Assembly: GCA_026874595.1 (NCBI GenBank)
Contig: CM049314.1
Span: 55,657,812-55,721,811 of the forward strand
DNA from: Sipunculus nudus
Taxonomy: Eukaryota > Annelida > Sipuncula > Golfingiida > Sipunculidae
Length of the DNA: 64,000 bases
Reading direction: 5' to 3'
This document shows positions 39,641 through 50,834 of this stretch, piece after piece (within the stretch, counting starts at the first letter, position 1; every line of letters starts with the position of its first letter). The notes under the pieces are model-generated. The model did not search any database and was not told the DNA's origin. It saw only the letters and a program-made list of their open reading frames with translations. The translations under genes and the position numbers were made by a program.

Positions 39641-41034
39641 GCAAATGCGAATTGAGAAGGGGGGGGGGGGTGTTATGACCCAGCAGAGTGGAATAACTGA
39701 AAGATCCCAACCTCATTAGAAACATTTGGATGCTATCTTCATCACAGGGCTGTTCAATAATATCCTCAACTTGAGAATTAAAAGGTAATAATCTGTGGAT
39801 AAATTAATAATCTAATTTCCAGGAATGAAAAAAGATATCTAAAAATGAAAATTTATTACGAATAACTGGGAAATAAAAGCTCAACTGGCGACTGCCCCCC
39901 TCTGGATCCGCCACTGCAAATAAACAGGAAGCCAAAAAGCACGTGACACTTCATACGTGCCCGGAGCTCTAATATATAGTTTATGTTAGATTCACCTGGT
40001 CTAAAATTCAGTGTGTCACAATAGCTTGTATAAAACCGACTTTGGCGTGCACATGTGTGTCGCATATATGATATAGCAGATAACTTATAAATGACATGGT
40101 ATTTGTTACTGGTCTTAACATGTGTTTTAATAATATACACCTACTCACGATGTAATGTATATAGCACCCCATTATGCTAGTCCGTACAGGCATATATAAG
40201 GGAGCGTAAGCTTTATGCCATTGATCGTGTGTGTTTAAAATAAAACGGGTAACACTCGACAGAAATTTATGTTATACTTCATTACCATGACAACAGGACA
40301 CCTCAAAGGCACAAATATGCGCAAATCATTTTACGGCAATTTTCCAATCCATATGTTACTTAAAGGTATCATAACCCGAAACATATAGACCTTAGTTAGT
40401 ATGTGATTAGAAGTCAAGACAAGTATACACGGTACAATGTGTTTAAACTTATAAGACACAGGAAGGATGTCTAATCACACCATTATCTACATAAAAAAAA
40501 ATTAATAACTTCAAGTAATAAACGATTTCAGGATAAAAATTCATTTATGTACACAAATATGTATATATAAATACATATATGGTTAATTTAACCCTTACCT
40601 TTAGCATGCAAGCATAGTATTGTCAAACATTCCTTTGAAGGAGTAGTGGTCCATGCATGGAACTTTACTGGTGAAACTTTTATATGCATCAAACGTATTG
40701 AAGCATGAACACTCTGACCTCACATGACTGTTTATGTCTCGAGTTAACACCACAGATGAAAGAATGATAAATCACTTCTCCTCTACCTTCTCTACACTGC
40801 CACCTGTAACCATGCATGAGCACTGTAGGCCCATGTATGCTTGAAACATATTACCTGAGTCCACAGAATATTAACGTCATGTCATAATAAGGCTTGGTAT
40901 TCAGGTTCAATCAATTTATTCATTTAACAGATCAAGTAGAAGTACCTGCTAAAAGTGCATAGGCGCTTGATCTTGAACTATTTATAATAAAGTCTTCATA
41001 TCTCCAATGTTCTTATAAATACTACGACAGAATA

Positions 41035-41111
41035 AGGTCAAACGACCCAATAATAAAACGGTTATACCGAGTCACGGTATATGACCGTTTTATTATTGGG
41101 TCGTTTGACCT
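41035..41111. repeat. Near-perfect 77-bp palindrome
   Basis: AGGTCAAACGACCCAATAAT at the left is the reverse complement of ATTATTGGGTCGTTTGACCT at the right. The pairing continues inward through AAAACGG/CCGTTTT, and the centre (TATACCG, AGTCA, CGGTATA) is itself a hairpin. Weaker pairing extends outward to about 41027 and 41119. It may be a fold-back element or a self-complementary MITE. Confidence 0.9.
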
Positions 41112-41119
41112 GATTCCGT

Positions 41120-43735
41120 GGTGAATACTGGTACTCTTCAACATTCATATGATGAACTAAAATATTCAGGTATTAACTAAACAAAGCATGATAACATTAC
41201 AATATAGGACACACACATGTGTATTACAATATATATATGGCATTATATAGTGGGCCAGCAAAGGTTGATTTTTTTTTTTACTTTAGAGGGCATTGCTTGT
41301 TAATAGCAGGCATCCATACTAGATGAATCAGTCATAGAATGAAGAAAGTGTGGGTGGATGTTTATTTGTTAAGATAGCAGAACTGGTCCCCCGCATGTCC
41401 TGACTTTGTTTCGGCTTTTCCTTTGCACTGAACATTCTAAGGCTTTAGGACCCCTTAAAGTATACATTTTCTGAAAGCTAAGAAGATTCTCTACATTTCT
41501 GTAATTTTCTGTCAGATCTGCAGATTGCTCAAGATAATAAGATAAATAAACAGAAGCAACTTTCATCAGATATTACGCTTCATGCACGACACATGTGTCG
41601 ATATGTTTTAGGCTTTATAAGTTTAATGATGAAATCGTATACTGTATGTCAGAATCATCTACCACTGAAAATAGTTTGAGTTATACTTCTAGAATTAACA
41701 AGCTAATCCAGATTAATTTAATACCTTTGCTATTTCAGGAATCATTTATGATAAATCATTAAAATTACTTGGGTTATCTTTTGATAATGATTTCAGTTTA
41801 GACACACACAGCGGAAATGTCCTCCAAAGCAAGTACACAGTCAAATGTGCTTCAGCTTATTAGCAATTACGCTCCCGAGGCAGCGGAAATCTTGCGCTTC
41901 TAAAGAAGCAACTGATTTTACGATATAGGAAGTAGCCCTATAGGTAAAGCGCTGTGTAAAGAGCGTAATTAGCAATTAATCCATTGGACCAGGATAGTCG
42001 TGTTGGTATCTGTAGAACCTATATCTCCTGTACACCGCTTTTACGAGTGTCCTTAATTTAATATACAACTTTTTGGAGATGAAAACGTAGAGAAGATTTC
42101 AAGTAAATTTCTCACTGTCATTTCCAGGTCAAACAAAACAAATTTGGACGGGAATGGTAACAAAGCATTTATTGAAAACTACTGTATGATCAAAAGATCA
42201 CACATTTCAGCTGAACATCTGTTGGTTGCAAAAATACCAAACACTGACACTTAATGTGGGAGGCAACATATGTATACCGTATATGACTATATATCTTGTA
42301 TTGGTAACAAGTTGAGACGGCAGATTCTAAATTTAGTACAAATCCTAGCCTGAAGTATATACGGTCTATCACACTATACCAAGCTCTCGCCATGTACAAC
42401 AGGACAAGGACACAGGTGCCCATGTCTATCTCTTCCTAATTATGCTAAATCATTCAATATTACTTTTAAAAGGAGTTAATTGATTACAGCTCCATTTTCG
42501 TAATGCAGCCTTTGTGTCCTTATCAACGCATACCATCAGCAGGCACCTTGATGATACTTTTACAAGGAGTAGATAAATTAAATCTCTCTTTGCTTAATAA
42601 CTTTTGTAACCTTACCAAATTAATTAAAGCGCTATATATCCTAATTCAACTTTTGTATCCTTACCAACGCATATCATCAACAGGCACCTTAATTCCATCT
42701 TAAATATTACGTTAACAAGGTGTTAATTGATTACAGCTCCAAACAGCATCGAGGTTTGTATATCAAGATTTTAACAGATTACATTAGCGTCTTTTAACTC
42801 AAATTAACACAAAATCTTGCATGAACAGCATTCAGGACGACCAGTAATCAATGTGAAGAATGGTGCATAGTATATCACCAAACCTGCTAGATGATATATA
42901 TGAACTAAATAATAAAATGTATAGCTTTTGAGGACAATATCAGTCAAATTAACAAATAAAAAATATCATTATTTGTAATTATAACTGTCATCATATTTGC
43001 GTATGGCTAAAATGTTTTTATACACCTGTGACTTTCATTCAAGTTAATAAGAAATGAACCCTGCATGCAATCGATTAATCACTCATAGATATTCAATAAT
43101 AAATATTATAGGGTTCTTATGTGACCCATGCATACAGACATCTCGGGGAAGAGTGAGAGAAAAACACACAAACCCACAGGCAGGACGATCAGACTCTGTA
43201 CAGTGCAGACAAAGGGTAACAAATTCAGTGAAATCAAAGTCCTATATGTAGTAAATTATCTAGTACATTTTTTATTCATTGTAAGTTTATCAGGTTACAA
43301 TACTCAATTTTCATTTGCAATCAACAAAACAATTGGATATTATGGATATCTTGGAAGGAAAAAGTGGCCTATTACACCAAACAAGGAAAACACCGAAATG
43401 AAATTCCCTGTGACCTTGATGACCTTAAAAATGACCTTAACATTCGTATTTCCCGGTGGCATCGGCGCACAGCGTTTTCACCTCCAAACACTGGACAGAT
43501 CCCACATGGATATCTTTTAATAAGATGCGATGCCTTAAAATAGAATTCTAAAGGACTTTTCAGAATGTGGCTGACCTACTATTAAGGGACTCTCTCTTGA
43601 AGCCAAGACCAAAAGCATACAAACTGGGCGAAAAAAATTAAAAGTTGATCAGAAATCTGAAAATGTTGCACCTAAAAATCCACACATTGCTTTCAGAATT
43701 TATATAGGACAAGTATAATATCAGGGCCGGGTCCA
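41120..43735. other. Non-genic spacer with small repeats
   Basis: Contains a MITE at 41869-41967 and two related blocks near 42490-42560 and 42645-42740 (CCTTATCAACGCATACC / CCTTACCAACGCATATC, GCAGGCACCTT / ACAGGCACCTT, TTGATTACAGCTCC). The ORF at 43128-43520 ends in repeat-like GACCTTGATGACCTT sequence and is not called. Confidence 0.5.
41869..41967 (+). mobile_element. 99-bp MITE with perfect 10-bp target site duplication
   Basis: The element runs from ACGCTCCCGAGGCAGCGG to GTAAAGAGCGTA, with short inverted termini (ACGCTC / GAGCGT). It is flanked on both sides by ATTAGCAATT (41859-41868 and 41968-41977). The duplication length fits Mutator-like elements (9-11 bp); that family placement is inference. 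It has no coding capacity, so it must be moved by a transposase encoded elsewhere. Confidence 0.88.
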
Positions 43736-43739
43736 GAAG

Positions 43740-43835
43740 GGCGTGTGTGTGTGTGTGTGTGTGTGTGGGGGGGGGGGCAGGCCCTGTGGGCCAGGCGTTA
43801 GACGGCTACCTAAGAACCCCCCCCCCCCCCCTTAT
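43740..43835. repeat. GT run, G run and facing C run
   Basis: A GT repeat (43743-43767) passes directly into a G run (to 43779). About 38 bp later there is a 14-nt C run (43818-43831), so the G and C runs can pair as a hairpin. Confidence 0.85.
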
Positions 43836-44149
43836 GCTTGCTGCATAGTATCCATACACAGAGCCACATGAGTCGCTCCTTGAAGCTCTTGATTTTAGAA
43901 TACTGATATTTTGGAACTGTTTTCTCTATGCATTATATTTGAGACACATTTCAATAAACTGTTATCATTTATAACGTATACTGTATTTCTACTGTACATG
44001 ATGATTGCTCTCATTCTCTTCAATCTTCACGAAACTTCTGGACCATTAAGGATGTCAGGAACAGTTTTCCAGACATTGAATGCAAACTAAAGCCTACGGG
44101 GAATAACGTGGATTAAAAGCATTTTATATTCAGAAGAAATGCCAACAGC

Positions 44150-44665
44150 AAAATAAAGAATTTCAGATTAAGGAAAATAGTCGAATTGAACTATATAAGA
44201 CGAAACTTAACTGTGTTACCCAAAGGATTGCCAAGATTTTATTTGAAATGTTTAGATCTCATAGGGTATAAACAAGGCAATGATGAAGTTGACATTGTTG
44301 TGTCTGTGAATGTTTTAGAGGCCTTGGATATATTATATGCTGTATGTGACTCTTATGGATAAATATTGGAAACTCTACAGCTCAGAAAGTATTGGATAAT
44401 AGAATCCGAGAAAATAGTGACGAGGTTAAATGGGAATGTTTATATTTATAGTTGAATATACAAAAGTACCTTAGACACGCATCATAGAGAGTTGCTAAAT
44501 AACTTCTTTCCTCTCAATGATCAGTCGTATAAGTGGAATTTTAAAGGAATCCCCTCGATGTTCATTTTGTTTTGAGCAAAGAGACAAAATCCTGCATACA
44601 TTTCTGGACTGTATATGGTAGCTCAGAATTTTTTATCTGAACATAACGTCCTGATTACAGAATTA
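44150..44665 (+). pseudogene. L1/Tx1-like LINE ORF2 C-terminal remnant
   Basis: One frame from about 44163 has residues LPKGLPRFYLKCLDLIG, like the LPKFY motif downstream of the reverse transcriptase in L1/Tx1-type elements. A different frame near 44520-44620 gives SPRCSFCFEQ then HTFLDC, the Cys/His motif near the end of such proteins, followed by W and a stop. The two parts are in different frames with several stops between, so the copy is dead. Reverse transcriptase and endonuclease are missing (5' truncation is usual for LINEs). Confidence 0.55.
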
Positions 44666-44689
44666 TAATGTAAATTTACCACCAACTTT

Positions 44690-45169
44690 CATTCTCTAAT
44701 CATATGTGGTATCATATCACTAAGTGCAGACAAAATGTTAACTAGAATACGGGAGGTCGACAAGCGACAACGTGTATCCACCGAAATTAGAGTGCTACGG
44801 GTGAAGTGTGGGATGGAATGAGTGGTAAGGGGAAATAGAGTGAGTAGACAGGCAAAATATAAACAAGACGACCAGAGGTCACGCGCTTGCCGGAAAAACT
44901 CTGACCCAGATTGGAGTACAGTTAAACAGAACATGTCATTAAGAAGACAAAGAGGAAGGAAATTAGCCATAGTTTGATTGGCCATAAAGATTGGACCAAT
45001 ATTGACAAAGTTACTATGGAAATAAAAAATTTACGCGTTTTCATTACTTTGACTTTGAACTTTGACCTATTTAAAAACACATAAAGCTTCAAGAAATCTT
45101 TCCAATATGCGATAGGTGAAAGTGATTCCTGGTAGACTGTTGCCTGTAGAATGCTATTAAAATAGAGGC
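44690..45169. other. Spacer between the LINE remnant and the 323-bp tandem array
   Basis: The right part already resembles the array (GACCAATATTGACAAAGTTA, TTGACTTTGAACTTTGACC). The minus-strand ORFs here run through that repeat and are not genes. Confidence 0.5.
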
Positions 45170-46640
45170 AAGAGCAAGTTAGAAGGCAAAATTTAGGACA
45201 ACTGACAAAGAGACAGACATATTGACAAAGTGACACAAAGCTAAAACCAGTTAACTATACTAAGTTATGTAGAGGACGAAGGTGAAAAAATGAACCAGTT
45301 TGTGAAGATAGGACCAGATTTGACAACGTTATGAGGAAAATAAGATTTTAAAGTGTTTTGAAGTGACCAACACACTGACAAAGTTGAGACCTGATGACTT
45401 GATCAAGTTATGGAGAAAACCCAGAGGAAGTAATTAGCTTAATTTTATGTAATTAAGGCTTATAGCTCCGGAGATTTGGCTAAAAATGATATGTTGTATT
45501 GTTTCAAGTGCAGCGCCCCCTAGCAGTTATTTTCCAAAAATGAAAAATCACCTTCGAGATATAAGTGTATGACATAGGATGTTTCAGTTTCAAACGGATT
45601 CCTGCAAAACAGTGGCCTCTGGAATGCTATTTGTAGGACACAAGAACCAGCAATAAGGCGATATTGAGACAACTGACAAACATAATGGCAAAGGGGCACA
45701 AAGTTGAGACAAGAAGGCTAGACTTTGTTATGCAGAAGACAGAGAGGAAGAAATTAAGCTATTGTTTAGGTAATTAAGGTTTATAGTTTCGGAGATATCT
45801 TCAAAAAATGATACGGGGATGATGTTTGAGTGCAGCGCCCCCTAGTGGCCATATCCCGAAAATGAAAAATTGATTCTGAGATATTAGTGTAAAGCATAAG
45901 ATTCACCGGTTTCAACAGGACTCCTGCAAAACTGTGGCCTGTAGAATACTATATATGACACAAGAACTAGCAAGAAGGCGAAATTTAGGACAACTGACAG
46001 ACAAACTGACAAAGTGACACAAAGCTGATACCAGATGACTTGATAAGGTTATGGAGAAGACTCAGAGGAAGAAAAAAAAGCTATAGTATATGTAATTTTA
46101 GGTTTATAGTTTCAGGGATATTGTCAAAGAAAGATCTATTGACGAAGTTTGTGTGCAGCGCCCCCTAGCAGCCATATCCGGAAAATAAAAAAAATTGAGA
46201 TATTAGTGTAAGACATAAAATTCACTAGTTTCAAAAGGATTCTGGCAAAACTGTGGCCTGTGGAATGTTCTATTCAAGACACAGGCACTAGCAAGAAGGC
46301 GAAATTTAGGTTAACTGTCAGACAGACAGACATACTGACAAAGTGACACAAAGTTGAGAAAAGATGACAAGACCATGTTATGAAGAAGAGGAAGAAAATG
46401 AGCCTAGGTTTGTGAAGAAAGGACCAATATTGACAAAGTTATGATGAAAATAAAATTTCGACTTTTTTTATGACCTTGACCTTTGACCTATGATGACCAA
46501 AAACAATAGGCTTCCAGGACTTTTGACTTTCAAACAACCCTGAAAGTTTCATATCGATTTCTACAAAATTGTGGCCAGGAGAGTACTGACAAACAAGCAA
46601 ACACACAAACACACAAACAGACAGTCGCAACTGACCAACA
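45170..46640. repeat. 323-bp tandem repeat array with CTCF-like motif
   Basis: The landmark CAGCGCCCCCTAG occurs at 45511, 45833 and 46156, giving periods of 322 and 323 bp. Shared phrases include GAC(A/G)AACTGACAAAGTGACAC, AGGCGAAATTTAGG and ACTGTGGCCTGTGGAATG. There are three full units plus partial units at both ends. No coding capacity. Confidence 0.85.
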
Positions 46641-46879
46641 TGCTTGCCGAAATTGAAGCAATAACCCCCAAGAAATTGTAGGTAGAAATTAGCAGAAGTT
46701 TGATTAAACATGAACTATGAAACCATGATCATCGGAAGGCAAACTTTTCCCGTAAAACAATATACAGTAGGAAGCCACTGAAAACTGCTGATTAGCACCA
46801 TCACACTTTAAATATGACATAAATAATGCAAGATATTTACAATTTCAGGCCATATGTCACACCACTCCTGAATGAAGTC

Positions 46880-47620
46880 CACTAAAACTCTGAGAAAAGG
46901 TCATTTATTTATTCCACAAAAACAGGAAGGTAGGTGTCGCCACCTGTCTGGTTCATGAGAAATCCTACCAAGATGGATGGACATGCCAAATTTCAGACCA
47001 ATACATTGAACCTTTCCTGAGATATGAGCAATTTTCACCCAAAGCAATTGTACGGATGGGCGCCACGGGAAAACGATTGCAGATGGTGCCACGTACCAGT
47101 TTTGGGTACAAGATAGAGGAGTTAAAGATCTATGGTTATGCACAATTTCAGGCCAATACGGCAAATCACTCCTGAGAAGAGGGCATTAATTTATTCTACG
47201 AAAACGGGAAAGTAGGTGGCACCACCTGTCTGGTTCACAAGAAAACTTTCCAAGATGGATGGACATGCCAAATTTCAGACCAATACCTTAAACCACTCAG
47301 GAGATATGAGCAATTTTCCCCAGAAGCAAATGTACGGACGTACGCCACGCGAAAACGATTGCAGATGCGCCACCAGTCTTGTTTACGAGATGGAGATGTC
47401 AAGGATCTATGGATATGCACAATTTCAACCCAATACATTAAACAACCACTAAGAAAAATATATGGCAAATGCAAAAAAGTATTGTAGGTGGCGGCACCAG
47501 TCTCCATTAAGAGATATCCAAGATCTATGGACATGCAAAATTTCTGCTCAATACGTTGAACCACTCCTGAGGTGTGGGCTGTTATTTAAAACATCTAGAC
47601 GTATATGTTCTAGCTGCTTA
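46880..47620. repeat. Diverged tandem repeat, about 140-bp unit in 280-bp dimers
   Basis: GATGGATGGACATGCCAAAT plus TTCAGACCAATAC recurs at about 46974 and 47257. A sister unit with ATGCACAATTTCA(G/A)(G/C)CCAATAC occurs near 47137 and 47412, with a further one near 47530. The ORFs over this region on both strands are repeat by-products. Confidence 0.75.
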
Positions 47621-48140
47621 CGTTGCAGGGTTATCTGTTGCTGTTGCATTGGCATTTGTTGCTAAAACAACTTCACTAAATCGGCAAAATCCGTCATTAT
47701 GGTTACGAATCACTGATGACGGGGGAAAGAAAAGCTGAAACAAAATGTTCATAGTATAGCTGGGCATTATGAATTCTGATATAAGTAAGCAGACAGCCGG
47801 TGGCTGATAAATAGTTCATTAGGCCGTACAAAAAGAAATAAAAGTATGTAGGAAGTTTATATTCAGCAGGAGCTACAGTGTACGTAAGTAGCTTACCTGT
47901 TGATGTTGTAGCGGCCTCGAAAGAATTATCCTTGCAAGGTGTCACAAAAAAAAAAAAAAAAAAAAAAAAACAGAACTGTCCAGCATAAGTATGCACTGCC
48001 TGGGGCAAAGTTCTTTTCAGTCCGACTGCGCCAATTTCCGTTGTGTTTTTATATACAACTAAAAGTCGTTGAAATCACAACAGAATATTTTAAAATATAT
48101 TTACAGAAAAATCCTTATAGTACTAGAAAGTCTATGTAAA

Positions 48141-48190
<50 letters not shown>

Positions 48191-50290
48191 GTTCCGGTGC
48201 TAAACACTGCTGACTGTAGGGTATTACTGCTGTACATAAACTGATATATAGTGAAAAACACATTTCTCTTGTATGTATTAAATGTCCCTTCAAGAACCTG
48301 ACAACCCATGCACTCAAGGTGCTAGACATGCTCTGTCTGTATCACGAGCGTGTCATGCAGCATTCTTAACACCCAGGTTGCAACATCCGAAATCAGTGAA
48401 CCCTATTGCTACAGCTATGTAAGGAAGACTGCCTAAGCAAGTTTAATATTAATATATCACACAACATCACACCCATGACAGGTGAACATTTTCTTTAACA
48501 TGCCATATAGAAATAATGCCTATAGACAATTAGCAAATGAACACAGGACCCATATGGATATGTGTCAGTATAAGTGATTAATATCATCTTTTATAAGGTG
48601 AAGAATGGAATTAGATTTTTTTCTTAGGACTTTTGGAATAGTGAACCAAGTATTTACTTTTCTTTCAAATAAAATATATATTGATAAATTTGTTTATTTT
48701 CTAGCATTATTTATATAATTATAAATACATAAAAAAAAGCATCACGGCACAATAAAGGCACTATTTAGTGGGCTAATATTAAGCTATTTTTTAAGGAAGA
48801 AGAAAATTAAAAATTCAAACTAATAACAATATCGCGGATTAATTTTTAATTTATTTTTGTTAACTCCACCATGTATGTTTCATCTTTAAGACTGGATCTG
48901 GACATTTTGATTATGACTAATAATATCCTTATTACAATTGATGGTGGTCGCAACAGACCTTTGTCACGGAACTCCTTTGTGGCCACACCTCGGATATGCA
49001 CATTTAGGGTCTTTAACTATCAGGAACGATGCAAAAGTTTGTTCTTAGAGGGACAATTTTCCTTATTTCTCTATAAATCCAGAAACATTTCTAATTATTT
49101 TAAAAGGCTATCGCAGCGCCATCTGTCGGCAATTCCGATAGTGTAAAGGCAGGAAGCAATTTGTTATTCTGAATCAAAGCCTGTGGCCCTCCTAAAATAC
49201 TAGTTTTTATTAATATAATATGTAGTATTATGGAATAAAATAAACCTTTGCCTCATCTATTGCTTATTACGGTACTTAACTAATTTTCTATAGGCATGCA
49301 TTTCCCATAGCCTGTTCAACAAAACTTGTCATGGGTATGTTGTTGTGTTATATACATGATAGGAACACAAAAGACTGGGAAATAAAAATATATCTTGCCA
49401 ATATACCCCTTAATATGTATACTGGAATATATCATATTTTTTTCTGGTTTTAATTTTAATTATTTTGCTAATATACCCATAAATATATACTAGTTTATAC
49501 CACTTTTTTCTGTCTAATTTTCGCTATCTGAGGAGGGACCCTATAGGGTCGTTAAATAACGTGTTAAAGGGAAAGGGCAGAGTGCAAAACGTTAGCATCA
49601 ATTATTGTGAATGGTCGTTACAGCATTCCATTTCAGTAAATGCATGTGTTCTGATTTCCCAAAGTGCCATTCACACCGTTCTTTTAAACACTCGACCAGT
49701 CCCTGAATTGCAGGGGATTTTTTAAGACAACTTAATTTACACCTGCACAAAAAATACAATGACGCGTGACCGGTCAGCATGAATTTAAGAAACTCTTACC
49801 GGAAAGTTTTGCGTAGTCTAGAAATCTATACCTGAATGTGTTCGAATATAAACTATGCAACAGTATATGGTAGTGTGCTCATTATTCCTAAGTAAGAGTA
49901 TAGTCTCTCAGTTAAATATCTAATTGAAGTCGATGCTCTCTTATATTTTCATTGAAAATGTTAACATAATATTACAGTTTTTCATTGAATTATAAATAAT
50001 TGTATGGGAAAGTATATATAATTATTACAGAAATATACCAATGTTAAAAACTCATAAAAATGGTAAATGGACTTGATTAAGAGTAATCTATAACATTTTA
50101 TGATTTACTCACAGAGTCATATAAAAGTATGTTTTTTTTAGTGTGATTGGAAGATCACTTTAAAATATAGTACTTCACAAATGCAGAAATACACTGCACA
50201 TTTTCATTTGCAACTGAACAAATAGGGGTCTACTACACGTTAAAATAAACCCACTGTATTGTATTATGTTTTCAGTCCGAACAAGTGGGA
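47621..50290. other. Non-genic spacer
   Basis: Contains a poly-A run at 47947-47970, a TA tract at 48142-48187 and a 14-bp palindrome GACCCTATAGGGTC (49537-49550). The ORF at 48871-49146 has no recognised domain or splice context and is not called. Confidence 0.5.
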
Positions 50291-50303
50291 GGCACAGAGA
50301 ACA

Positions 50304-50458
50304 CAGCGCCATCTCGTGGTGATTGTGGTAAATATCAAAAGCAGCTCTTCAGCAGATGAGGCTGTGACCACCGGAAGTGGGGATATTTTGTGAATTCCTG
50401 CAATTTTTCGGCCTTTTGTGTAAACTTTCGTGTTGGAAGAGGCTATATGACGGGCAGG
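50304..50458 (+). promoter_or_regulatory. Candidate promoter and 5' untranslated exon
   Basis: ACCGGAAGTGG at 50370-50380 is a strong ETS-family binding motif, common near the start sites of housekeeping-type promoters. AGCGCCATCTCGTGG at 50305-50319 is a CTCF-like site in reverse orientation. A strong donor CAG/GTGAGT follows at 50457/50458, in a local GC rise. Together they suggest a first exon of a plus-strand gene whose later exons lie beyond the transposons to the right. This is inference from motifs only. Confidence 0.3.
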
Positions 50459-50834
50459 TGAGTCCACAAGTTCAAAATAAACGATAAATGAATATGAAAT
50501 CGGTACTCTAGGAAAAACGACCATGTACAAACGAATACGTGCAAACTGACATGAGGACAGACTTGTCAGCCTGAGAGAGAGGGGTGTGACTCTGTCTGTT
50601 GGTCTGTCACTGACATTAACAATAACACTAATAACTGCACCACGCTGTAGGTTTTTGTTATGGGTGCTCTTTTATTTGCAGGGTTAAACCTTGCTTCACT
50701 GTATCAGCTGTGATACCTGTGATAGCTACAGGAATTTTATCAGCTTTACATACTATTAATAATCTTCTTGGCCCGAGTATAAAATCCGGTCTTCATTTCC
50801 AAGATGGGTCTTAACTGACTGGGCCGTCTACTAG

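Larger units (their letters stand above)
26795..40720. repeat. Segmental duplication, copy B
   Basis: Direct-orientation partner of 3418-16535, shifted by about 23 kb. Compared with copy A it lacks about 1.2 kb near 28200, gains about 590 bp at 31384-31972, has much longer minisatellite arrays, and has a MITE inside a G run (38862-38938). Confidence 0.9.
38690..40720. repeat. Post-minisatellite segment, copy B
   Basis: Homologue of 14816-16535 and 16851-18480. It includes the G run split by a MITE (38845-38955), TA tracts at 38994-39050, a local duplication of about 120 bp (39300-39480), the SINE-like block at 39485-39640 and a G run at 39659-39670. Confidence 0.8.

Noticed and set aside
43128-43520. 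130-codon plus-strand ORF
   Set aside because: The end is GACCTTGATGACCTT-type repeat sequence. There is no domain and no sign of splicing.
46901-47564. Minus-strand ORFs of 87 and 109 codons
   Set aside because: They run along a diverged tandem repeat, and their similarity to each other reflects the repeat unit.
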